Of a stretch of DNA of 64,000 nt, positions 14,021-22,521 are shown piece after piece. How positions within the stretch are numbered: position 1 is the first letter of the stretch; the number at the start of each line of letters is the position of its first letter. A model generated the notes under the pieces. The model did no database searches and was not told the DNA's origin. It saw only the letters and a program-made list of their open reading frames with translations. The stretch spans positions 35,070,501-35,134,500 of the forward strand of contig NC_091255.1 in assembly GCF_042477335.2 (NCBI RefSeq). The letters run 5' to 3'. Origin of the DNA: Ovis canadensis. Its lineage: Eukaryota > Chordata > Mammalia > Artiodactyla > Bovidae. A program made the translations under genes and the position numbers.

Positions 14021-14849
14021 TTCAATCTTCCATCTCCCTCCTCAGCAACTCATCACCTTATCTGAAGCAAGTCAGGTCTCCTAGCCCAACGTTTCACCAA
14101 ACAAATTATGACCTGAATGGCAAGAAAAACTGTGTCACCTAGAGAAACCCAATTAACGACATGACTCTGCTCTCTTCAATTCCCCTCTCCCCTCCAGTCA
14201 TATCCGGGGCACCTGTGTGGCTGACCGCCTTTTCCAGCTACTGGCCACATTCCCTGGCCAACTCAAAAACCAGAAGACATTTCAACAGGGGCCTCCGGAG
14301 CACCCAACCCAGAGATGGGAAATCCTACTCTCCCCAAACACCCTGGCCTGTTGAGAGAGCATGAAGGACACAGGACAAAAACACCCCCTGGGGGAGAGGC
14401 TGGAGTCTTCACCTTGAAATCACTCAGTGGCCCCTTAAGCCAGGGCTCCTTGCTGAAGAAAAACGGGTAAATGCTGCTGAAAGCTCCCAAATGAGGACGT
14501 GCAAGGGCCCCAGGAGGGACAACGAATAGGTATTTCCAAGAAATTCCTGCTGCAGTTGTTCCCCTCTGATCCCTTTTCTAATGAGCCCCTCCCTGGAGAG
14601 ATCGCCATCGCCTCCCCCGCCTTCCAGCAAAGCCATGAATACCTAAGCTTTTCCAAACCGGAAGGACCACATGCTGCATGTGTTCGTGTGTGTACAGACC
14701 TGTAAACATCCTCTTCTCAGCCCAGGCCAGAGTTTCTGAAGACCAGAAACGCGTCCCCTCCTCCCCCGGTGCACTTGACTTTCCTCCCAGCCCCACAGCT
14801 CTGCTGCAGAGTTGGTAATGTAATATGCGGGGGACCCTGAGACCGGAAA

Positions 14850-16000
14850 TGCCTGGTGCTGGACTGCTGCACCTGAAATGCGAAGGAAGGCACCCGGGCG
14901 GGCGGGAGCCAAGCAGCCGGGTGAGGGCGGCGGTAGGAGGTGTGCGGCCCGAGAGGGGAGGCTGAAGTGCCGGCCGGCGAAGAGATGCAATTCAGGGCTG
15001 GGCGAGGAGGAGAGAGGGTGATGAGGGGGAGGCTGGCGAGGCAGTGGCAAAGTCAAAATTCGAGGAGCCGGGAAACAGGAGGCGGGGGAAGAAAACAGAG
15101 GAGCAACGAGGGGGAAAGAGGCCCCAAAGGGGATCAGGGGCCAGGAAGGGGCACCACGGTGAAGATACTGCAGGTTCAGGGGAGCTGGAGGGTGAGCCGC
15201 AAACACCTGGAAGGAAGGGGTCCGGAAGCTGAGTAAAGGTAGAGGAGGAGAGAGGAATGGGGGCGGGGCACCCCAGGGCGGGGACCAAGCTGGCTCCCAG
15301 AATCTGCAGCGCGTGGAGAGCGAAGGGGAGCGGAGGGCGGGGGCCAGGGAGAGGGGCGGGGGTCGCCGCGGGAGACCCGGCGCCCGGGGAGCTCGCGAGG
15401 CGTGCGGCCACCCGCTCTCCAGCGGCGGGGACGGGAACCGGGCGAGGCTGGGGGGGCGGCGCGCTCACCCGCAGGGCGGACAGGTCGATGTCGTCCAGGC
15501 TGCGGGCGGGGGCTGGGTCGCCCATGGCCTCCACCGGGAACGGGGCCCCGGGGCCGCTCACGCTCCGGCTCGGTTATTCCGCTGCCGCCGTCGCCGCTTC
15601 TCCCCCATCGGGGGATCCTGGGGGCGGGCTCCACCGCGCCTCCCCCGTAGAACGGGGAGGGGGAGGGCCGGCGGGAGGACCGACCCACCGACTGACAGGA
15701 GCTCTCGCCCCAGAGCCTGCAACCCGAGCCTCCCGCCTCTCCTGCGCAGGCGCAGAGTGGCCGCGCACCCGGAGGGTGGAAGAGGGAACGTGACGCGGGC
15801 GCGCCGGGTTCCCCCTCCCCCTCGGCGCCGACACCTGCGCGCAGGCGCAGGAGAGGGAGCGAAAGGCGCGCGCGAGGACCGAGGGACCGCGCGAGCCTGG
15901 CGTGAAAGAAGTGGGCGGCGGCCGAGGCGGCCGCGGAGCGCGCCCACCAGCTGGCGCGCGTGCGCATACGCGTTTCCTTCCCTTCCCCTGTTTTTTGCCC
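14850..16000. promoter_or_regulatory. CpG island / promoter of MINK1
   Basis: This block is very CpG-dense, with GC boxes such as ggggcggggc near 15259 and NRF1-like GC palindromes near 15742, 15836 and 15960. It spans MINK1 exon 1 and its upstream DNA, with a CCAAT motif near 16079. No TATA box is evident. This is the architecture of a TATA-less broad promoter. The TSS cannot be fixed from sequence alone. Confidence 0.8.
15469..15525 (-). CDS. MINK1: MINK1 coding exon 1 (misshapen-like kinase 1, N-terminus only)
   Basis: The exon encodes 19 residues, MGDPAPARSLDDIDLSALR, which I recognise as the start of MINK1, a GCK-IV Ste20-family serine/threonine kinase acting in JNK/p38 and cytoskeletal signalling. 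The start ATG sits in a strong Kozak context (GCCATGG), and the exon ends in a canonical GTGAGC donor in phase 0. The family sequence continues with DPAGIFEL and the kinase domain, which must lie left of position 1, so the first 15.4 kb of the window is intron 1. The exon lies inside a dense CpG island, as expected for a broadly expressed gene. Upstream in-frame codons exist but have only a GTG, not an ATG. TNIK and MAP4K4 have different N-termini, and the position next to PLD2 fits MINK1. Confidence 0.93.
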
Positions 16001-16150
16001 TTTCTCTCCCCCATTTCCTTCTGAGCTCTCCTTTGACGCCTTTCCTTCCTTTTCCCTCCTCTTTCGTGTGCCCAGCTGCCAATCAAACCACCCACCTCTC
16101 TATTTGCGGGGGAAGGGGGGTGGGACCCAACCCCCTCTATTACTAGGGGG

Positions 16151-16164
16151 GTTGTTATGGTAAC
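16151..16164. promoter_or_regulatory. RFX X-box-like motif 1
   Basis: GTTGTTATGGTAAC matches the palindromic RFX X-box consensus GTTGCCATGGCAAC at 12 of 14 positions. It lies about 630 bp upstream of the MINK1 start codon, just outside the CpG island, 68 bp from a second, better match. Confidence 0.45.
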
Positions 16165-16218
16165 TCCCCACGCAAGGGCTGGGTGGCCTCTAGATAGGAT
16201 GGGCTGTCCACCCACCTA

Positions 16219-16232
16219 ATTGCCATAGCAAC
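16219..16232. promoter_or_regulatory. RFX X-box-like motif 2
   Basis: ATTGCCATAGCAAC differs from the palindromic X-box consensus at two positions and keeps both half-sites (TTGCC and GCAAC). RFX factors bind such sites as dimers. It lies about 700 bp upstream of the MINK1 ATG. Confidence 0.5.
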
Positions 16233-16649
16233 AGTGGAGCCGCTGAGGGAGGGGCGTCTTCGTGAGAACTTGGCTGGAGAAACCGTCTGGGGGCTGGGGA
16301 GTGGAGGGGGGACTGGCTGCCTCGTGACTGCCCCTTTACCCCTTCCCCGACTGCGGTGGGAAGTGTTGAGGATCCTAAGATCTGAGGATAGGAAATCCTA
16401 CTGCAGGCCTTTGTCTCTGCACCTCTTGTTCGGCACAACAGAACTGCTTCCACAATTACTAATTGATCACTGGAGCTGTGCGTGGAGGAGGGGTGGCAGG
16501 GAGAGGTGGAGGGGAGCAGTAAGAATCTATGTTGACCCCCTTCAAGTCTGGCTTGGGTCACCTTAGGTCTAGGCATGTTGGCGTAGAACCCCCAGCCGTT
16601 AGCCTCACTGGAGGCTGAGTAATGCTATATAAAGAGCAAGGAGTCATGT

Positions 16650-16770
16650 TCTGACATGGACATGCTGTGTGACCTTGAGCAAGTTGCTTTGCTTCTCTGG
16701 GCCTTTCTTTGCAAATTTGAAAGAGAAGGCTGCTTGATCTTTGAGATCACTTGTAACAGTGATAGTATTT
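16650..16770 (+). repeat. MIR SINE
   Basis: The MIR core 'ctgtgtgaccttgagcaagt' is followed by 'tctctgggcctttc'. Confidence 0.7.
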
Positions 16771-16810
16771 CTGCAAGACCCCACCTCCAGCCTTAATGTA
16801 AACATTACTT

Positions 16811-16990
16811 TGTTGTTGTTGTCATTGTTTAATCTCAGTAGTGTCCAACTCTTTTCGAACTGGTGGACTGTAGCCTGCCAAGCTCTTCTAACAATGGGAT
16901 TTCCCAAGCAAGAATACTAGAGTGGGTTGCCATTGTCTTCTCCAGGGGATCTTTCTGTCCCAGGGGTCAAACCTGTGTCTCTTGCATTAG
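16811..16990 (-). repeat. Bov-tA SINE
   Basis: The sequence reads antisense (gtgtccaactcttttcgaac ... agtgggttgccattgtcttc). It abuts a sense copy on its right, giving a head-to-head pair. Confidence 0.85.
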
Positions 16991-17182
16991 ACGGTGAAGA
17001 CTCTTTCTGCAATGCAGGAGACCTGAGTTTGACCCCTGGGTCAGGAATCTCCCCTGAAGAAGGGAATGGCTTCAGTGTTCTTGCTTGGAGAATTCCATGT
17101 ACAGAGGAGCCTGACAGGCTACAAGTCCATGGGGTCACAACAACTGAACTACTACAATTAAGAGACTAACACTTTCACTTTT
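16991..17182 (+). repeat. Bov-tA SINE
   Basis: The sense copy (tgcaatgcaggagacctgag through actaacactttcacttt) lies immediately adjacent to the antisense copy on its left. Confidence 0.85.
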
Positions 17183-17186
17183 TACT

Positions 17187-17459
17187 GCTGCTGCTGCTGC
17201 TAAGTCACTTCAATCGTATCCAACTCTGTGCGACCCAATAGATGGCAGCCCACCAGGCTCCCCCGTCCCTGGGATTCTCCAGGCAAGAACACTGGAGTGG
17301 GTTGCCATTTCCTTCTCCAACGCATGAAAGTGAAAGTGAGGTCACTCAGTCGTGTCCGATCCTCAGAGACCCCATGGACTGCAGCCTTCCGGGCTCCTCC
17401 ATCCACGGGATTTTCCAGGCAAGAGTACTGGAGTGGGGTGCCATTGCCTTCTCCGAGAG
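17187..17459 (-). repeat. Bov-A2 SINE (dimeric), antisense
   Basis: Two tandem Bov-A monomers each carry 'tctccaggcaagaacactgg' or a close variant. The right end starts with (TGC)n at 17187. There is no tRNA head, consistent with Bov-A2. Confidence 0.8.
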
Positions 17460-17499
17460 TTTAAATGAGAAGTCCTTGGAAAGGGACAGACACTCTCCT

Positions 17500-18195
17500 T
17501 TCTGGACTCTTCTTTTCACATTCAGATGCACATCCAGTCTCGCTCCCCCACCTTCCCCCTCTTCTGTTTACCTTGCATTTGTCCTTGTCCAAGCCACAGT
17601 CATCACTCACCTTCAATACTCTTATTAGCCTCCTACTTGATCTTCTTGCCTGACCTCTTTAAGGTCAATTCTCTATGCTCATAGTGCCTGGTTTTTCTAA
17701 AACTCACTCAAATCTCACGTCACTCTCCTGTTAAGATCCTTCGCTGACTCCTGTCTTTTGAGTCTGAAGTGTGGCAATCGTGATCCTTCAAGATTCTGCC
17801 TGCTTCTCTAGCCCTCTTTTTCAGTACTCCACCATTCAACCTCACACACTCTAGCCATATGGAAATCCTCTCCATGCAGTTTCCAGAACTCAACAGACCC
17901 TCCTCCAGCCTTTGCACTTGCCACTTCTTCTCTCTGGAATATTCTGACCATGCCCATTTTCAGTGCCTTTTGCTTTGCCCTTCATGTCTAAATTACTTCC
18001 TCCATGAAGCCTTCCTTCACCCCCTGAGACTGAGTTTGGCTCTTCTGTTTTAGCCACCAGGCTTCAACCCATGGTAACTTTTAATACCTTGAACTGTAAA
18101 ATGTTGAATCTCCTTAAAGGTAAGAATTATGTCAGCCTTGTTCAACACAGGGCCTGGCACCCACTAGAGGTTTAGTAACATGTATGTGAATGAAG
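17500..18195 (+). repeat. L2 LINE 3' region
   Basis: The order of motifs 'ccagcctttgcacttgccac', 'ctctggaatattctgacc', 'tccatgaagccttccttcac' and 'gggcctggcacccactagag' follows the L2 3' end. Confidence 0.7.
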
Positions 18196-18234
18196 CCTCT
18201 GTATCTGGGTAGGCACTGGGTAGTAACTCAAACA

Positions 18235-18523
18235 CAAGACCATGGGATAGTAGGGAAAAACACAGAATTTAAAGTTAGTGCTTTGTGCAAGTCATTCATC
18301 CCTCTGAGGCTCAATTCTATCACTGTAAAATAGGGATAATAACAGGGAGGTTAGAAAAAAATAAAATTAAATGTGTGAAGCACTTGGTATGTATGAAGCT
18401 CTCAGTAAATTTACTAATGCCTAAGAGTAAGACATTAGTAAATTGAGCCTCAGAGAGATGAATGACTTTCACAAAGCACTAACTTTAAATTCTGTGTTTT
18501 TTCCCTTCTACCCCATGGTCTTG
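18235..18523. repeat. Fold-back inverted duplication (MIR-derived)
   Basis: The left arm (18235-18316) and right arm (18441-18523) are reverse complements with about four mismatches and one 1-bp indel over 83 bp. A second, inner inverted match (18408-18424 against 18428-18444, 15 of 17) shows that the inversion centre is near 18426. The right arm therefore lacks the equivalent of 18317-18411, and both edges of the missing piece carry AATT. The duplicated DNA is MIR-like. A Bov-tA follows immediately at 18524. Confidence 0.85.
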
Positions 18524-18731
18524 TTCTGGTGGCTCAGACAGTAAAGAACCTGCCTGCAGTGCAGAAGACCTGGGTTCAGCCTCTGTGTTGGGAAGATCCC
18601 CTGCAGAAGGGAATGGCAACGCACTCCAGTATTTTTGCCTAGAGAATCTCTTGGACAGAAGAGCCTGGGAGGCAATAGTCTGTGGGATCGCAAAGAGTCG
18701 GATATGACTGAACAACTAACACTTTCACTTT
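18524..18731 (+). repeat. Bov-tA SINE
   Basis: A sense copy starts at ttctggtggctcagacagta and ends in aacactttcacttt, directly abutting the fold-back. Confidence 0.85.
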
Positions 18732-18937
18732 ACTCTTAGGCTGTGTTTAATAAAGAGATACCTAATCAGTGAATGACCAAATGAAGATCACGGTATGGGG
18801 TCGGGGGGGAGGGAGTAGGGTAGGCTATATGGCCAGCCAAACCTCAAGAGGCAATGTAATCTGGGCCTGGGGAAGACAAGATTGTCTGGAGAAGACTGGA
18901 GAAACAAGATTGGCCCCATGCGATGATTTTTTCCTTA

Positions 18938-19096
18938 ATATTTATTTGTTTATCTGGCTGCCTCAGGTCTTTGTTGTGTTATCTTTCTTAGTTGCTTCAC
19001 AGCATGGGGAATCTTAGTTCCCCACCAGGAATCCAATCCATGTCCCCTGCATTGCAAGGCAGATTGCTAACCACTGGACCACAAAGGAAGTCCCCA
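18938..19096 (-). repeat. CHR-type SINE, antisense
   Basis: The antisense copy contains 'ggctgcctcaggtc' and ends 'ccactggaccacaaaggaag'. Confidence 0.8.
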
Positions 19097-19259
19097 TGAT
19101 GATAATTATTGAAGCTGGAGTATTGATGCATGGGCACCTAAGGGGTCACCATCCCCTATTCTCTAATTTTATGTACATATGAAACTGTCCATAATAATTT
19201 AAGAAGAGGTAATGTGGTGGAGGAAGCCCTGAATCGGGCATCAAGAAAAGTTAAAATAT

Positions 19260-19428
19260 AAATTTCCCCCATGGCCCAGTGGCTAAGACTCCATGCTCCC
19301 AATGCAGGGGGCCAGGGTTCAATCCTTGGTCAGGGAACTCGATCCCTCCCACACGCGGCAACAAAGAGTTGCGATGCCACAGCAAAGATCCCATGTGCCA
19401 AATAAATATTGGGAGGAAAAAAAAAGTT
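19260..19428 (+). repeat. CHR-type SINE
   Basis: The copy starts at ttcccccatggcccagtggc, contains caggggccagggttcaatcc in slightly diverged form, and ends in an A tail. Confidence 0.8.
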
Positions 19429-20165
19429 AAAAGTATTAAAAATAAGACAAATTTTGGATCCCTGGGGGATGGATATTTTGCACAGACACAGCCGCCCTCA
19501 GATCCTCCCACCCATCTTGGGAAGCTGGATTTCTTCTCTTCATCCTGGGTCTAGAGCCAGCTCTTCTGACTGCAACCTCACTGCTCTTTTCCCTGCCCTA
19601 TGGGGGTCTCCATTCAAGAAACTCCATGACCAATGAGGGCAGAGCAGATAGACCAACAGATGGTATGAAGCAGAAGCCCACCGACCCCAGCCCAGTCCCA
19701 GGGCAGCTGCTGCCTCCACCCCACAGTTAATGAGATAATGGTCCCCTAGGGAAAGAGGCACTTAGTGCTGACAATGAGGCTAATTAGCAGAATGCCAATT
19801 AGTACCTGGGGACCGCTATACAAGGGAGGGGGAATTGCTTGTGTGGAAATGGCTTTTTCAGAGGAACAGAGGGCTGCACTCAGAGGAGAGGATGGGAGCA
19901 AAGCGATAGCATCTTCTTTCTCCACATCATCATCCCCAAGGACCTCTCCTCCAGGAAAGCCTCCTAAACTACTCACTCTGTTTCCCCTCTGTTTCTTCCT
20001 GCTCAATTCTGAGATTGAGGGATGAGACCAGAGGGATGAAGGGCAAGAGCCAGCACTGTGCTAAACTTTTTTCCAATTGCAAAATATTTCAGATATACAA
20101 AAAGATACAGGGAAAATATGCATAAAATTTATATCCCACAACCCAACTTGAGAAATAAAAAAGTT

Positions 20166-20384
20166 GGGGCTTCCCTCGTGGTCCAGTTGCTAAGATTCCA
20201 TGCTCCCAAGGCAGTGGGCCTGGGTTGGATCCCTGGTCAAGGAAACTAGATCCCACATGCCACAACTAAGAATTTGCATCCTGCAACTAAAGATCCCACG
20301 TGCCGCAACAAAGACCGAAGATCCTTGAGGCTGCAATTAAGACCTGGTGCAGCCAAATAAATAAATATTAAAAAAAAAAATAAA
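20166..20384 (+). repeat. CHR-type SINE
   Basis: The full copy starts at gcttccctcgtggtccagtt and has an (AAAT)n/poly-A end. Confidence 0.88.
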
Positions 20385-20494
20385 AGTTACCAGTTCAAAG
20401 AGCTCTCTCTGTATACCCATTATATTAGCCTTTTCTCTCTACCTGCCATGGGAGGTAACCCTCCTCAATCCAGTGTGTGCTATACTCTCTTGTA

Positions 20495-20900
20495 ACTATG
20501 TATGGATGTGAGAGTTGGACCATAAAGAAGGTTGAGCGCCAAAGAATTGATGGCTTTTGAGCTGTGGTGTCAGAGAAGGCTCTTGAGAGTCCCCTAGACT
20601 GCAAGGAGATCAAACCAGTCAATCCTAAAGTCCTTCATTAGAAGGACTAATGCTGAAACTGAAGCTCCAATACTTTGGCCACCTGATGCAAAGAGTCGAC
20701 TCATTAGAAAAGACCCCAATGCTGGGAAAGTTTGAAGGCAGGAGAAGGGGATGACAGAGGACAAGATGGTTGGATGGCATCACCAGCTCAATGGACATGA
20801 GTTTGAGCAAGCTCCAGGAGATGATGAAGGACGGGGAAGCCTGGCGTGCTGCAGTTCATGGGGTCGCAAAGAGTCGAACGTGACTGAGTGACTTAACACA
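20495..20900 (+). repeat. BovB LINE 3' fragment
   Basis: The sequence atgtatggatgtgagagttg through gagtgacttaac encodes remnants of the BovB ORF2 C-terminus (CESW and YFGHL motifs) followed by the 3' end. Confidence 0.88.
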
Positions 20901-21277
20901 CTCTCTCATACACAATGACGTGTACTATCTCTCTTCACTCTGCAGCAGTGCCAACTCTGTGCAATGACAAAAATGCTCTCCATCCAATATGCTAGCCACT
21001 AGCTGCAAGTGGCTCCCAGCCACTTGGTGGCTGATGCAAGGAACTAAATCTTTACCTAGTTCTAATTGTTATAAATTTAAGTGTAAATAGCCAAATGTGG
21101 CTGGTGGCTACTGTACTGGACAGTGAAGCTGTGTCCTATTAGGGTGGGGACTTTGTAGTACTCACTGCTGTTGGTTTAGATGATGTCTGGCAAAGAACAG
21201 GTGCTCAATAAATATTTAAGTCAACAACTGAATCTTTACAGCAAGACAGTTATGTAAGTATTATTCCCATTTCCCTG

Positions 21278-21475
21278 GCTTCCCTTGTGCCTCAGCTGGT
21301 AAAGAATCTGCCTGCAATTCGGGAGACCTGGGTTCGATCCCTGGGTTGGGGAGATCCCCTGGAGAAGAGAATGTCTACCCATTCCAGTGTTCTGGCCTAG
21401 AGAATTCCATGATCTGTATAGTCCATGGGGTCGCAAAGAGTCGGACACTACTGAGCGAGTTTCACTTTCACTTTC
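21278..21475 (+). repeat. Bov-tA SINE
   Basis: A sense copy starts at ggcttcccttgtgcctcagc and ends in gagtttcactttcacttt. Confidence 0.88.
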
Positions 21476-21969
21476 ATTCTCATTTCCCAGGTGGGACCAC
21501 TGAGGCCCAGAGAAGTGATGTGACTTGACAAGGCCATTGAGGTAAAAAGTGACAAGCCCGAGACTTGGGTCCAGTTCTTTCTGACCTCAAGCCTATACCC
21601 TTTCCGACTCCCAGGGGCTTCCCTAAGCCTCCTGGGCAGTCACTTGAGGAACAAGGTACGGCCCCTCTGGGCCCTTCTCTGGGCGCCTCCCTTACTTGCA
21701 GCTGCACCCTGGGCTCCATTTTCCTCCAGGAGTCCCGATGTGGGTCCACGCTTCCTACTATACAGCCAGCCCTGTGTGAACACCTGGTCTTCCCAGCACC
21801 AAGTGATGGAGCTCCAAAAGCCACAGACAAGTGGAGCAGAGCTGAGATGAAGCCAAAGAAAGAAAGGAGTGGGGTGGGGAGAGGGGGTGAAGCACCTGTG
21901 TGGGCCTGGGGGGCCTTTGAGACACACACTTAGTTCAGCCAAGGAAGAGACAAGGAGCTTTTCTAAGCT

Positions 21970-21975
21970 TTTATT
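21970..21975 (-). terminator. PLD2 polyadenylation signal (AATAAA)
   Basis: TTTATT on the plus strand reads AATAAA on the PLD2 strand, about 550 bp past the stop codon. This predicts a 3' UTR covering roughly 21965-22521. Confidence 0.6.
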
Positions 21976-22521
21976 TATGAAATGCTTATTGAACGGATAC
22001 AAAGTTAGTGTCTGTCAGCAGCTGGTGGAGGGGGTTAGTGTGCATCCCTCCTCCCACCCCTCCCCACCATGGGCACTGAAGCCAGCAGTGGCTCCATCCT
22101 TCCCTCTGCCTTGGCAGTAATGAGCTAGGAGAGGCCTTGGGGCAGGGAGGGGGTTCCCCAGCAGGAAGTCAAGGGAGAGATGAGAAGGCTCAAGGCCAAG
22201 TCTGGTCCTCTTGGAGTAGGAGGCTGATCCCAGGCATCCTGGCAGGAATCTTGCTTCTCCTTTGTAGTAGTGGTTTGAACTGGACAGCGAGGAGGAGGAA
22301 GCTCTCTGGGACCCTCTTCCATCTCCCCAACTGGGGTTGGGAGTGTCTTCTTTGGTTGTTTCCCAAAAAACATCCTTTGTGACTTCTTTAGTCCCCTCCA
22401 GGGATGCCTGCCTCCCCCAGGTCTCAAAGGCATTGCCCTGGTCCTGAGGGTTAGGGGGCAGAGAACCAGAGGCAGTGTAGCCCAGAGGCTGGTGGCCTCT
22501 TCCAGGCCGGAGGAGCTGTAG

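Larger units (their letters stand above)
1..15468 (-). other. MINK1: MINK1 intron 1 (5' part)
   Basis: I see no convincing exon between the window start and the MINK1 exon 1 donor. The stretch is moderately GC-rich unique DNA with scattered repeats, listed separately: two CHR SINEs, a BovB tail, an L1M 3' end, a MER1-type hAT element, and L2 and MIR fragments. Large first introns are usual for MINK1. The short open frames here lack splice-compatible conserved coding content, so I treat them as chance. Confidence 0.8.
16001..21964. other. Intergenic region between MINK1 and PLD2 3' end
   Basis: No gene is supported here. The stretch holds MIR, L2, Bov-tA, Bov-A2, CHR and BovB copies, listed separately, plus a fold-back at 18235-18523. 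Unique segments remain at 16250-16640, 19440-20040 and 21480-21960. None shows a splice-compatible conserved coding sequence. Confidence 0.75.

Noticed and set aside
15176-16215. Several long open frames on both strands (up to 277 codons) around MINK1 exon 1
   Set aside because: They arise from stop-poor CpG-island DNA, have Pro/Arg/Ala-rich meaningless translations and overlap each other. Only the 19-codon MINK1 exon is supported.
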